From NCBI GenBank assembly GCA_022749755.1, contig CM040448.1, positions 7,562,481-7,626,480 on the forward strand: DNA of 64,000 bases, written 5' to 3'. A program made the position numbers and the translations under genes. Numbering within the stretch: position 1 is the stretch's first letter; the number at the start of each line of letters is the position of its first letter. Source of the stretch: Azadirachta indica. Lineage: Eukaryota > Streptophyta > Magnoliopsida > Sapindales > Meliaceae. Below the pieces are notes generated by a model. It had not been told where the DNA came from. It worked only from the letters and a program-made list of their open reading frames with translations, and searched no databases. This document shows, piece by piece, positions 10,801 through 22,721 of the stretch.

Positions 10801-12681
10801 GTACTAATATGGAGAAGAAGAAAAGAATGAAAAAAAAAAATCCTCATAAAGACCCTATTTAATTGAGGAAGAAGTTGGTCTAGTTAAAAATGTTAAACTT
10901 AGCACTACTTAGAAGGCAGCCCAAGGTTTTCAAGAAGGAGAAGATAATCTTTGCGATGCGTGAAGGAGTTATTCAAATCAAGTGTTATCCATCTCTTTTC
11001 CTTCTCTATGCACTTTTAATATTTTATTCTGCTTCTAACTTAACCTATTCATTGCTTGATCTTTAATTTTGAACATTACAGACAATGTTATATTTAAGTT
11101 TAGGGATGGAGTTGGTTGAAGTAGATTTTTGTGGTAATTTTTTTTTTCGTTTTTGTGATATTTTTCATTTTTAAGTCACTTCTTTACTTTGTGAGAAGTC
11201 TGAGGAAATGAATTAGTCATGGCAATTTGAAGTGATGAGATACTAAACATATATCATAATTTTATCTTTGTTCTAACTAGTTTTCATTTGTTTTGCTCAT
11301 AATGTATATGCACTTCATGTGAAAATTGATTAGAATCTTGATTTAATGAATTCACATAGCTAGAATATGATATGCAAGATAGTATAAACTCTTGTAACCT
11401 TTTTAGTGAGCTTTCGAGCTTTTGTGCATTAATTTTGAGTGTTATATGACTATTCTATACCTATTCTTGTATCTTTCCATTCTAGTGGTCTCATCATATT
11501 TTGTTTTGGCTATTTAGCTTGATTTTTCATATTTTGGATGCAAGATTAATTGTATGACACGTGAGAAAGGATTTTAGACGTTATTTAAACTGTTTGAGCC
11601 CTTTTAGCCAACCTTATTCATGATTCACTAGTTAAACACTTTGAGCCTAAAGTTAATCTCTTTTTCCTTCATAAAACCAACAAAATCTAAACCCGATAGC
11701 TGAATTTATTGTCTTATTCCTTGCGGGAACTTTTGAGCTATCCTGGAAATGTAATGATATATGTTTTAAAATAAGTTTGGGGGTGGTTGTGTGTTACTTG
11801 TGTGCTTGTTGTAGAAAAAAAAAATATAGTATTAGTTGATGCACATTAAAAAAAAAGAAGAAAAGAAAAAGAGAAAAGAAAATAGAGGAATAGGAATAAG
11901 GATGCATGGCTTTAATTTTATTGAGTAACCAGGACTTTTGCCTAGTTAAGCAATGAGCTCTCGCATCAAAAGGTAAAATAAGGTAAAACATAAAAAAAGT
12001 TGTGCTTTAAAAAGAAAATAAAGGTGAAAATGAATGAGTAATGGTGGGATTTGTTTTTAAGCGAAATTTGAAGGTGGATGGTAAAAGTATATATTTAAAG
12101 TTCCCGAAACTTTGATTTATCTTTGGTCCATTATTTTTTATAACTATCTCACCCATTAGCCTCATTACAATTTTGAAGAAAAGTCCTATGTTGATCTTGT
12201 GTGTTGTTTAATTAGTCTGCATCAATTTACATGAAAATCAAGTTAGTAGTATTCCTTTCATGAGATCACCATCATCATATCAGAAATAAAGTATTCTTTC
12301 AATCGTATATGAGCTTTGTTCTTCCAGTAAAAATCTAAGTATAATACTTCTCTCACATACTTTTGAATGTTAACCTGAATTTCGAGTGTGCTTATTTAAG
12401 AGTGACCATCTTTGTGAGATTGGGAGTTATGGACTTTTATGCATGCTATGGTCTGATAATGTGAAGGATGATATGATAGAGGATGATCAATTTATGACTA
12501 TCACAAACTACACATGAGCATATCAAATAAAATCTTGTTAATACTTGAATATTTGAATAATTAATTTATATGTTGTTGCAGTCTCATTGGCCATGAATCC
12601 GTTAAGAAAATTAATTGGTATTGCTAAGTCTTTTACTTTTTCTTTTACTCAAAGACCACAAACATTAGGTTCAGGGGTATT
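10801..12681 (+). other. 3' untranslated region of the Athila-like element
   Basis: No convincing coding sequence was seen in this 1.9 kb stretch. It holds poly-A-rich runs near 11815-11880, and at its end a purine-leaning stretch, TTAGGTTCAGGGGTAT, just before the 3' LTR at 12682, which probably is the polypurine tract. Confidence 0.5.
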
Positions 12682-13696
12682 TGATATATTAATTTTTACT
12701 ACATGATTATGCTTTAATTATCTATTATTAAGTATCATACTTAACATTATTTAGTTTGTTTCGCATATTTATTTTTCTTTCTAAGTATTTTAGCATTATT
12801 TTACAAGTATTGATGTGTTTTAACATGAAAGGCATGGAAACGAAGCATAAAGCACATTTGCTAGCCATCCATGGAAGCCGTAAAGTTTTGATCCTGGGGA
12901 CCAAAATGCAAGCCAATGAAGACTAAATGCGCAAACATCAAATTAGAGAACTAAATATGAAATAATTAAAAGAAAGGGGACCTAATTGAAATTAAGTACA
13001 CAATTTTCATGTGTAGGCAGAATCAATAGCGAGGTTGCGCCAAAATGTGGTGCGCCTTCGCCATGTACACTACCCTTGGCAGTATCTTATGTCGAATATT
13101 TATCAAGATGATTAATGCTTTTAAATATTTGGTCAGTTTTTGAATGAAATATGAATTGATATGAATTGAGAAGTGAATACCATATATAGAATGTGTGATA
13201 AATACGTAAATTACATGTTAGACAGAGATGTATTAATATGATTTACGTAGTTTAATTGAAAATTATCACTAATTGTAATGCACTTTCGTTTAATTAATTT
13301 CATATAGAGATATAGTGAATTATTAGGTGCGAACTAGTTTCGATTAATTTTAAGAGAGACTATCGAATAAATTAGGATAATTAACTAGCAATACTAGTAT
13401 TAAATCAGAATAACGTCAATTGAAGAATTGGATGTGACTAATTAAGGTAAAATCATTTGCCCTAGGTTTTTATTAATTGAATCTTTTAATTCATTTGTTA
13501 AGTTGTTAATTTTTGTTGATTTTATTTTCTCACTCAAATTATTTCGATTTCTTCAAATAAATTCATAAATTAATCACCTCCGATATTTAATTGATTATTA
13601 TTTCTCATGAGATCGACATCTTCTTATTACTATATTAGTTGTTACGATACCGTGTACTTGTAGGTATCACGCACAAACTGCACGAATCACACAACA
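12682..13696 (+). repeat. 3' LTR of the Athila-like element, internally deleted
   Basis: It starts TGATATATTAATTTTTACTA and ends AATCACACAACA. It is about 1015 bases long against 1439 for the 5' LTR. Similarity to the 5' LTR breaks after CACTACCCTTGGCAGTA (about 13082) and resumes near 13130, so about 420 bases are missing here or were added to the other copy. Confidence 0.85.
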
Positions 13697-15445
13697 GTTG
13701 ACAAAAAAGAAATAGATAAAACTTTTATAATTATTTATTGAATAGTGTAGACTATTATAATTTAATAAAATCATTTTGAAATCATTTTTTTGGAGATCGA
13801 GGACATGTCGGGAAAGAGAGGCATCCTGGTTGTTGACCCATTTTCAAACTGGGGATGAAAAATTGTCCCCAATCCTCAATTTTTTCAAAAATTCTCCCCT
13901 GATCCCTCTGACCTGGAAGGATTGGGCCCTTGCGAACCCTTGGCCCAACAAAAAAAAAATTGCCATCCCTATAAGTTAGAGATCTATTTATAACAAATAA
14001 AAAACTTTGTTCATATTTTTTAGGGTTATTTTCAACCTTACCCTAAATATTTGACATATATCAAAAATAAATCCAATTTTGTAAAAGGCATCTTTCCACC
14101 CTAGATAACTATAACTTGCCATTAAATCTATCAAATTTTTATGAAATGAAAAATTTACATTTACGTTATTTGTGTTCTTTGTGCAACGACAAGACTTCCT
14201 TAACGTTTGTAGTATTTTGTCCTTAAAATATTGTTATTAAAATATTATTGAACTCTTGAATGTATATAATAATCATTAAAATATTAATAATTTAAAATAC
14301 TTTGAATTTCAAAAATCATAAAATCTATTCGTTGGCAGGTTTGTAAGCTGGCACAAGCCTCTGAGGCAATCAACAACTTTTTTGCATACAAACCCCAATG
14401 GTATAGCTAAGACAGAAGAAGAAAATTCTTTCTTTGTTATCTAAATGGCTTTATCTACATCCATACAACATTCAAATACAAATATTTAACATCATGAAAT
14501 CAATGGAGTTTTGCTGAAGTTCTAGAACAAAGTTTGTGACTATAGCATGAGAGTCGTTATTAGAATTTTGAAATTTACAAAAAATCCACACAAATTATAC
14601 TATTGTTGTCTTAAGAATAAAGACAGGTGTTCATTTTATAGGTGGCAAAATCTTACAATGTAAGAGTATAGGATTATTATGGGGAGATTTCATCAAAATA
14701 AAAATGATAAATGCTTAAAAGTATATATTTATTAAGAGATATATTATGATTTTACACTTAAAAATGTCATTAAATTCCCCAAAATTAAGCATTTTTCTTT
14801 ATATTGAGTTTTAATACAAGAGTTCAACTAAATTGTAGAAAATAATCGGTTTTGTGTAGGTTTTGTATAATGACAGTATCTTTCAATCCAAAACATCAAT
14901 TAATACGATTCTTGAGTTAGACAAATCGAACCCATTACTTCACAACTTTGTATAACTAAAGGTTAGATTAGTTTAAGCAATTAGTGGAACAAAATTAGAC
15001 TTCAACAGAACTCAAGTGCATCTTTGGACTAACCTAACATGTTTCCATATTTAGGTCGTATCTTCCAATATATAACTAAAAACCATACGGTTGGGTCTTA
15101 TAGAATACTTACAAAGAGATCTAAAATGTTTCTGTTTTATACTTTCCCAAAATTGTGAGTGGATGGTTGTCAAAAATAGTCGTTTTTATAGAAGAGTAGT
15201 ACAGAAATGCAACTGAACATCTTTGTCTATTTTCAACATAACTTATGTTATACAAAATTAATAAGGGTGAAACATGAACCTTTGAAAAGCTGCTTCATAC
15301 ACCTATAACTTTGAAGAATATTATTTTATGAGTTTTAGTGGTTTTGAAGGTCAAAAATGTGTTACAAATCTCTATCATTAGCTACAACAAACTTCTTAAG
15401 CATTCAACTCAAGCGTTAGTAATATTCATCAATATATCTTAATAT
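13697..15445. other. Non-coding intergenic stretch
   Basis: No gene was found. At 13790-13975 there is a G/C-richer block with GGGGATGAAAAATTGTCCCC and CCTTGGCCCAAC, of the kind that occurs as a dispersed repeat in plant genomes. The rest is AT-rich and unremarkable. Confidence 0.4.
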
Positions 15446-16997
15446 TGATATGTTCATTAATTCATATATATTATTATCATCTACTCCTTAATCTTATGTG
15501 TTAGTTCTCATACTTTTTGATCTTTTAGTTGCATTTTGTGTTATGTAGGTATTTTAAGGCAAAAGTCAAGAATTGAGCTTAATTAAATGGAAATCAACCA
15601 TTTTTGGAGAGGAAACACAAGAACAAAATACTCACGTGCACTCGCTAACCCTTCAATGGACACCAAACATCGAGTGTTAAAGCAAAACAACTGAGCTTTG
15701 TTCTCAAAGACCAAAATGCAAGAATCTAAGGACCAAAGTGCAAGAAAATTAGAAGTAAACAGTAGCAAGGGTGGCATGACTGCCCCAAACATGGCATGCG
15801 ACAGCGCTTTAGCTTTTGTCCTCCACTGCACCCTCCACAAGACCACGCGGAGCCTTGCACATCCTTCGCTCAGTCATGCCTTACCTTCAATTCTTCATCA
15901 ATATCTATGTGTACCCTTCTTACAGTCGCATCTCTTTGAAGGCAAATGATGCCCCTGAAGCATTTTTGGTCTGTAGGTTTTCTATTTTGTGTTTTTCTCA
16001 TGGGTAGTCATTTCCAAGTTCAAAAGAGACTTTTTAAAGTAAAAAACATAAGAATGAGAGATAGGTTGATTTTCTAGAGAGAGAGGCTTGAAGTTTAACA
16101 ATTTCTTGAATATTCTTGGTGAATTCTTGAAGAATTGGAGTCTTGGAGCATCTCTCTCCTTCACTTTATCTCTTGAGATTTATATTTTGTAGTATTATTT
16201 TTTACTATGTTTACATTTATGAATTTCCTGATTATGATTGCATTGTATTTTTCTATGTTAGGCTTAATTTTATATTTTAGGGATTTGACGTAATTTGTTT
16301 GAACTGTATTTTGATTAATTGGTACTTTTGTTGCTGTTAATACGATTTTAATCATTTGTGTTATCTAATGCTTAATGACTCTAATTTGTTGCATGATAAA
16401 ATAGTTGATTAATGATGAATGATTCGATGCTTGGGAAAGATTAAGTTGTTTATTTGGTTAAGATAACAATATTTAGGTAATTGTCAGATTGTAAGGAAAT
16501 TAACATCTAGATAATCAAATTGACAATTAGGATATTTTAAGATCAAGAGGTCATCAAGTCCTTAATAGTTAATTATGGGTGGAGCATAACGAGTGTAATT
16601 TAACTAAGTCAGATAGGGATATCGGTATGCCTAGTCATACATATGACTTTATTCGGCACTCGGGAGAAAGAGCGAGATCAGTTTATAACCCTGTGATTAG
16701 TAAATTGAATTGAAATGCATTAAAAATTACTAATTAGGAAAAACATTTGGTTAAGTGTGGAATCAAGACCTTAGAACTATTATCATAAAGATTTCCATTT
16801 TCTTTAATTTGGTTTGTTATTTGATTATGTAGTTTATTTAAATTTGTCTCATGAAATTAGGTTGCCTAGATAAAATTAAGTGCCATAGCCATAGTACTTA
16901 TCTTTAATTCAAAAATTTAATCCTTGTGAGTTCGAGACTTTTACTTATCACTTTATTACTTTTACAACCCATATAGTTGCGGTTAAATACACAAACA
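15446..16997 (+). mobile_element. Solo LTR of an Athila-related gypsy element
   Basis: The stretch starts TGATATGTTCATTAATTC and ends with GCGGTTAAATACACAAACA. Its ends and internal order (a TTGTGTTATGTAGGTATTT start region, a CATCTCTCTCCTTCACTTT region and an ACTTATCACTTTATTACTTT end) resemble the LTRs at 6754-8192 in type, but it is a different subfamily. No internal region or second LTR is adjacent, so it is read as a solo LTR left by recombination. Exact ends are estimates, and a target-site duplication was not recognised. Confidence 0.55.
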
Positions 16998-17269
16998 TTA
17001 GCATTGTCATGAATAAGTATTCACCTTAAGCATCAGTACATTATGTCAAAAAATACACATACTATTATCATGAATAATATTATCATGAATAACCTACATT
17101 GATATCAGTCTATCTTTATTCTTGAACCCAATAATTTGTAAATCACATTTACATCACATTGTAAAACACCAAAAATGAAAATGCAAACCTATTGTTAGTG
17201 AATATCATAAAGTTGTTAATATCATGAAGTTATAGGATTGAAAGATTTAGGATTTATGTAATCATTTTA

Positions 17270-17945
17270 CAAGGGAGGCCTAAGTATGACTCATAATAAG
17301 AAACCACTTCCAAGTTGAAGCCGTTCTGTATTGCAACCTGACATGTCCTTGGAGTATTGGCCGAAAGAATAAAGATTTCCATAACTAAAAACTTGTCTAG
17401 ATGCTTTTGTGTGTATGTCAAATATTTGTTTAGTTGTTGTCATTCTACTGTTGAACCTTTGAGAAGATTAAACCATCATTAGCAAAGAAAAGACGAGATG
17501 TTTCTAGACCATTGCTTCCAAAAGAAACACGATGGCTCATTTTGTTATTTTTTGTATACAATAAAAGTCATAATAAAGCTTCAATGCATAAGATAAATAG
17601 ATAAGGAAAGAAGGTACAATCTTGTTTTAAGTCTTTTTGTGGCATAACCACACTTGTAATCTCCCTCTTAATCAAAAAAGAAAAGGTTTCTAATGATAGA
17701 CACTTCATTACAAAAGTCACTCATTTGTTTGCAAAGTCTATTTTGCATATAACTACTACTAAAAAACATCATTTTTATTCTATTATAGGCTACATTAATA
17801 TCAATTTTAAAGGCCACCAACCCTTTCTGACCTTTTTGTTTGCCCTTAATTTTATAAATGATGTTGCAAAGACTAATGGGTTTGAATTTACTTACTCCAT
17901 TTAGATCCTCTTTCGTGGGGATTAAAGCAATATAGGTGTGGTTTA
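17270..17945 (-). pseudogene. LINE (non-LTR) reverse-transcriptase relic
   Basis: Read on the minus strand, this stretch holds pieces of a plant LINE reverse transcriptase in the right order: FKPISLCNIIYKI (about 17880), then LVAFKIDINVAYNRIK (about 17800), then LYLLSLSIYLMH (about 17600), followed by WKQWSRNISSFL (about 17500). These correspond to the RT blocks usually read as RPISLCN, the DxxKAYD-like block, and the GDPLSPYLF block. Here the first catalytic region is changed (INVAYN), and the GDPLSPYLF and FADD motifs are not intact. Several stops are present and it is surely dead. Confidence 0.65.
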
Positions 17946-17949
17946 AGGC

Positions 17950-18940
17950 TTATATATCATTGTCAATGCCAAAATTTTGATTCGAACCAATACTCAAAAA
18001 TTTATTTAGGGGGACCAATTTTTAAACGCAATCGACAAGTATGACCAAAAATCTACCTTGATATCTAAAAAGATGTCGCCAAGTACTTGGCGTGCCTTCT
18101 TTGTCCTTTATCTACCTTGATATTCAGAAGGATGTCACAAATTACCTCTTTATGTCCTTGTTGCCTTGTACCTACCTGGATAGCAAAGAATAGTTAGTGG
18201 GTATCGATGCGATGGTCAACGATAACCCTCTGACACTCAAGTTAACGGAGTTAACCCAAGAAAACTGAAAAATTATTTAGAAAAAATTAAAAAGTTTAGA
18301 GAATAAGCCTAAAAATATAGAGCTTAAAGATTCTCCCAAAAGTCTTTCCTATCACCTTTTCTCTCTATTTATAAGCTCAACTAATTAAATTAAAAGAGAA
18401 TCCTTCTTATTTAGGAGTCCTTATCCTAATAAGAATTAAAGATTCCTTTTACTCCTACTATAATCTTACTAAAATTCTTTCTGGTGAATATGTCGATAGT
18501 CATGTGACTATCAAGATTGCTACTTCAGGATAAAACTCCTTGGCTATCAAGGTTGCTACTCAAGGTAGAACTCCTTGATAGTTACTCTATTATGGTGTAT
18601 CCATTTTCCCTAACTTATGTGATATGAAGGTGATTTACCTAGTGAGTAACTACCGAGGTTGTTTCTTTAAATCAAAAAGCCCTTTGATAGTTATCCCTCT
18701 TTACAAATTTTTATCAAGAAGTTAGAATCCTTCACTATATTAATTGTCATTCAGAATTACTTATTTCTTTATATGATATTTTTACCAAAATATTAAGAAC
18801 ACGCGTCTTCATGGTATTCTCTTAATATTTATGGCACAACATGAGCCCCTTAGTTTTTAAGTTGATGAGATGCAATTGAATCATTTGAAAACTATCATTC
18901 TTAGACTTGTTGTATTGATACATGCTTATTTTAATGGTAG
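17950..18940 (-). mobile_element. 3' end of a Tat-like gypsy element in reverse orientation (LTR plus 3' UTR end)
   Basis: On the plus strand an LTR-like segment ends with ATTTATGGCACAACA at about 18839 and is followed by TGAGCCCCTTAG, the reverse of a polypurine tract. The 125 bases from about 18805 to 18930 are an inverted near-copy of 20640-20765. A TATA-like ctatttataag near 18368 and abundant CTATCAAGGTTGCTACT repeats (18500-18600) lie inside. The left limit is an estimate. Confidence 0.55.
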
Positions 18941-18967
18941 GGTCAATTATTATGGTTAGACAAACTT

Positions 18968-19380
18968 CCACAAGTATTATGAGCTTATCGAATAACAAGA
19001 AAGATAGCAACTGATAAGACACCCTTTGTAATGGCTTTTGGAATAGAAGATGACAAGGTGAACAACTTTGTCTCAATCTTGACCTACTTGAAGAAAAAAG
19101 GCTCTTGACAAAAACTAGGGTAATAACCTATAAACAAAAAATTGCTAGCTATTACAACAAGAATGTACGCCATCGAAGTTTTCAAATAGGTGGTTACATA
19201 TTAAGAATGGTAATAACAAATACCCAACAACCTAACAAAGGGTCATTGGGAGCAACGTGGGAACGTCTATATCATGTGATACCTATAGTCCATCCTATAA
19301 GACACAAGCTTGTGCACACAGATGGGAAGCCACTTAAGCATCCTTGGAATGTAGAAAAACTCAAGAAGTTCTATTATTAA
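18968..19380 (+). pseudogene. Tat-lineage gypsy pol C-terminal fragment
   Basis: The end of a gypsy pol polyprotein is readable: PQVL, a stop in place of the usual W, AYRITRK, then TDKTPFVMAFGIED near 19010, stops near 19108-19128, then an open 91-codon stretch (19105-19380) with YKQKIASYYNKNVRHRSFQI, RMVITNTQQPNKGSLG and GKPLKHPWNVEKLKKFYY, ending in TAA. These are the region downstream of the integrase core and the typical C-terminus of Tat/Ogre-type elements. The 5' part of the element is missing; it begins just right of an inverted relic of the same family. Confidence 0.8.
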
Positions 19381-19544
19381 AATCTAGCTTATTTATTTAT
19401 TTGTCCATTTCTTTTTTTTATTAATCATTTTTTATGATTTTACTAGGTTGTCTTTTTAGGTATTTTTTCTAGTTCAATAAAAGACATTCGCAAATTGGCA
19501 TCTACTAACATTTATATGATCAAGATTCCACAAACATATACACT

Positions 19545-19830
19545 TAAGAATGGTTGACTAAGTGTAATCATCATCGCTCACTTTTAAGGCATCACACCTT
19601 CTAAGTGTCTTACACTTAAGAAGTTTTCGTCAAGGGCTTAGGGGGCTCATAATGATAGTTAGGTAAGTGCAACCATCATGATCGATTTTTGAGACATCAT
19701 ACCTTCTAAGTGTCTTACACATAAGAAATTCTCATCAAAGGCTTAAGGGGCTTATGAAGATGGTTGATTAAGTGCAATCGTCATGACCCACTTTTGAAAA
19801 ATCACACTTTCTAGGTGCTTCAAAAGCTCC
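19545..19830 (+). repeat. About 105-base tandem repeat, roughly three copies, in the Tat 3' UTR
   Basis: Three diverged units start near 19548, 19653 and 19755. Each has an AGTGTAATCATCATCGCTCA-like block, a CACCTTCTAAGTGTCTTACA block and an AAGAAGTTTTCGTCAAGG block ending in GGCTTAGGGGGCTCAT. They follow the pol stop codon, so they lie in the element's 3' UTR, where Tat/Ogre elements are known to carry tandem repeats. Confidence 0.75.
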
Positions 19831-19859
19831 CATAAAGGAAAATCGTAAATAGGTAATCA

Positions 19860-20510
19860 CCATATCATTTCGCCTAGGTTGTTAGGTAGCTAGGCTGCCA
19901 TAGTTTTGAGGTCGCTAGCTTGAAATGGTTGCTAGGTTGACATGGTGGCGAAATTGCTAACTTGTTGAGGTCACTTAGCCTAGATTATTGGTTTCTAGGT
20001 TGCTAGTTAAATTAGTTAAGTTAGGTTGCCATAGTCTCTAGGTTTCTAGTTAAGCTAGGTTGCCATGGCTAAGTTGCTAGCTTGTCGAGGTAGCTTAGCC
20101 TAGGTTACTGGGTAGCTAGGTTGCTAGGTTGACATGGTTCCTAGGTTGTCATGGTGGCTAATTCGCTAACTTGTTGAGGTCGCTTAGCCTAGGTTGGTGG
20201 TTTCTAGGTTGCTAGTTAAGATAGGTTACCATGGTTGCTAGGTTGCTAGTTAAGTTTAGGTTGCCATGATTTCTAGGTTGCTAGCTAAGTTAGGTTGCAT
20301 GGTGGCTAGGTTGCTAGCTTGTCAAGGTCACTTAGCCTAGGTTATTGGTTTCTAGGTTGCTAGCTAAGTTAGGTTGCTATGGTTGATAGATTGTTAGCTT
20401 ATAAAGGTCTCTAAGTTTAGCTAAGTGCTAGATTGTTAGTTTATCATAGCTACTAGGCTGCTAGCTTGCCCTGATTGCTAGGTTGCTAGTTATGTAGGGG
20501 TAGACTCTGT
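19860..20510 (+). repeat. Degenerate GGTTGCTAG minisatellite in the Tat 3' UTR
   Basis: About 650 bases consist of short words such as TAGGTTGCTAG, TTAGGTTGCCATGG and AGGTCGCTTAGCCTAGGTT repeated dozens of times. A higher-order unit of about 110 to 130 bases seems to recur (CTTAGCCTAGGTTATTGGTT at about 19975, 20095, 20190 and 20330). It directly follows the 105-base array and precedes the polypurine tract of the same element. Confidence 0.8.
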
Positions 20511-20716
20511 AAGGCATATTGATGATGAAATATTATATACAACTCCTATAAGTCCTTCAATAATGACAAGCAAGTCCTGAATAATATCAATTAGGTCCTT
20601 ATAAATTTTTTTCCTCATAACAATTGATCTTACCCTTAAAATAAACATTTATTACTATAACAAGTCTAAGAATGATAGTTTTCAACTGATTTAATTACAT
20701 CTCATCAATTTAAAAA

Positions 20717-21127
20717 TTAAGGGGGCTCATGTTGCGCCATAAATATTCAGAGAATACCATGAATAATTATCTTAAATTTAATATTTCAGTCCTTAATATA
20801 TTATAAATAAGGTGGACTTAATTGTTGATTATAAGCAGTATATCCTATTTTATTATTTTATCAAAGGTTAGGGATTAAATAACAAATCTTAACAGTTTAA
20901 ATTAACTGGAATTAAGCCAATGAGATATCTTTCTATTTTCATAAAACCTTGGGGTATCTAGCACACCCTATAAATTCAGGGAGTATCTAGCCTTTTTGGA
21001 AAATTTAAGGGATATATATATATATGTGTGTGTATATGTTATAACTTTTCTTAACAACTATCATGTTGATGACTGTTTAAAGTTTCAAATAAAACAAGTT
21101 CAGATTTTTGGAATATATCATTGTTGA
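20717..21127 (+). repeat. Polypurine tract and start of the 3' LTR of the Tat-like element
   Basis: AAAAATTAAGGGGGCTCA at about 20712-20729 is a polypurine tract. It is followed by TGTTGCGCCATAAATATT, taken as the LTR start at 20730. The LTR end was not located; the 5' LTR of the next element begins near 21128. A (TA)n/(TG)n run lies at 21010-21035. Confidence 0.5.
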
Positions 21128-22721
21128 TGTAGGCATTTTGCCCCGCTCGAACCAGGTCCTAGAGATGATCTAGGTTCTCCTGAAGTGGTCAACGGTGCCA
21201 CACCAGGTCTTCGTTTCGGGAACTAGGTCACATTGTCCGAACCTTGAATAAGGATAAACTGGTCCAAAATCTTCTTTATATGTTAAAACAACCACAACTC
21301 AGCCTGTTCATAGCATCCGTCTCTGTTACCTTAACATGCAATCCTCCTACAAAACAATATAAAGATACAGAGGTTGCCATTCTAATGACCCCCTTCTAAC
21401 GCTTAAGTCAGATTTTATCGGAGAGTAAGGTTTAAAGGGCATGGATACAACCCTTCTTATGTATTTAGAAATGAAATGGTGAACAAAGAACGAGGTTTAA
21501 AGAAAAAATCTCATTACTACCTTTTCAAGGGAATGGTAAAGGGAAAGGTTCATTAATCACTCATGTGACATTCATGGAGGCAGAAACAATGTTGGGCATA
21601 GAGTCATTCAGTCTAAATGCTATATTAAGAACATAAGCTAGATGGCAGAACGAGAAAATCTAGGATGTAAAAGATCATAACATGAGTGATTCGATAGATT
21701 TGATGATAATGAGAATCAATGTTCACCTACCTTAAATTTGTAAAAAATATGTTTTTATATAAAAGAAAACGCTGAGCTATGATTGGATGCGGTATATTGC
21801 CCTAATTCTACTTAACCTTAATCAGGTGGCACCTTTCTATTGGTTCTAGATTGTGCCACGTGGCAGGAAGGATTGGTATGTTATTCTCATTAGAGGATGT
21901 GTGCCACGTAGTTATCTTCTATTGATCTAAGATAAGACATCATTTTTCTCTTTTCTATGTGGCAAGACCTCATCAGCCCTTCTGAGCTAGGGAGTGGTCC
22001 CCCACTGATGCACAACTGGTTTTTACCATAATGCTTGGCTTTTGCCCAACTCAATGCATACTACATCCGCTGCAACATTAAGAGATTGTCTCTTTCTTAT
22101 TTTATGGTTCCCTCTAGATATTTTGAGGTGTGAATTTAGCTTTAATGAGAGCATGGGTGGCGCCGACCTGGTCATTAGAAGACCCGATCATTTGGGCGCC
22201 TTTGATTCCCCATTAATAAGATTATCTTCCTCACATCTTAGGGTTTCTAATCATATGGGTTATTCCTCATATCCTAAGGTTTATGATTACATGGGCAATT
22301 CCTCACATTCCAGGATTTTTGGTCACATAGGTAATTCCTCATGTTGGGTTTTTGGTCATATAGGTAATTCCTCACGTCCCAAGGTTTCTTGTCATATAGA
22401 CAATTCCTCATGTCTTAGGGTTTTTGGTCACATGAGCGATTCCTCATATCCCAGGGTTTCTGGTCATATAGGTAATTTCTCACATCTTAGGGTTTCTGGT
22501 CACGTGGGAATTTTTCGACAATAGTGTCAAATATTTTGCCAATATAGAACAGAGAGCTCAACTCAAAGTGGGTTTTACCTAATCACTTTTAACTGATTCT
22601 CTATTAATTTGTCATTTTGTTTAAAATAGGGTAATAACGAGGTAAGTCACCTCACCTAGTGTTAGTTGGAATCATTATGGGCTCGCATTCTGCCACATGT
22701 CTTGTCTATATTTTCCACACA
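21128..22721 (+). repeat. 5' LTR of the LARD-like element
   Basis: It corresponds to 27699-29367 through matching blocks: ACCAGGTCTTCGTTTCGGGA, GGATAAACTGGTCC, GTGACATTCATGGAGGCAGA, GGCAAGACCTCATCAGCCCTT, GGTGGCGCCGACCTGGTCAT and CACATGTCTTGTC. It contains a 39-base minisatellite at 22220-22510. The ends (TGTAGGCATTTTGC start, TTTTCCACACA end) are estimates from the comparison. Confidence 0.7.
22220..22510 (+). repeat. 39-base minisatellite in the 5' LTR
   Basis: Seven to eight units of about 39 bases, each near CCTCACATCTTAGGGTTTCT followed by GGTCATATGGGTAATT, are repeated. The unit length is a multiple of three, so one frame stays open (22042-22524) and reads as repeats of the type HIGNSSHPRVSG. 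There is no sign that this is a real protein. A paralogous array is in the 3' LTR at 28920-29155. Confidence 0.75.

Larger units (their letters stand above)
6754..13696 (+). mobile_element. Athila-like Ty3/gypsy LTR retrotransposon, pol mostly deleted
   Basis: This is a complete two-LTR element of about 6.9 kb. Both LTRs start TGATATATTAATTTTT and end ACAACA. The 5' LTR is followed by a PBS of the plant Athila/Tat type. Internal order is gag (8360 to about 9890), protease (9901-10500), then directly an integrase C-terminal fragment (10520-10800), a long 3' non-coding region and the 3' LTR. Reverse transcriptase, RNase H and the integrase core are missing, so it cannot move by itself. No clear target-site duplication was found: the flanks are ttgtcatat on the left and gttgac on the right. 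Confidence 0.85.

Noticed and set aside
13776..13979. 67-codon open frame
   Set aside because: Translation of a dispersed G/C-richer repeat; no domain or context.
20900..21040. Possible CRISPR-like or phage-like array in the repeat-rich 19-21 kb region
   Set aside because: The repeats are degenerate, unspaced and lie in a plant retrotransposon 3' UTR; there are no cas genes and the host is a plant.
22042..22524. 160-codon open frame in the LARD-like 5' LTR
   Set aside because: It is made by a 39-base minisatellite inside an LTR and has no recognisable domain; the paralogous LTR has a shorter, differently spaced version.
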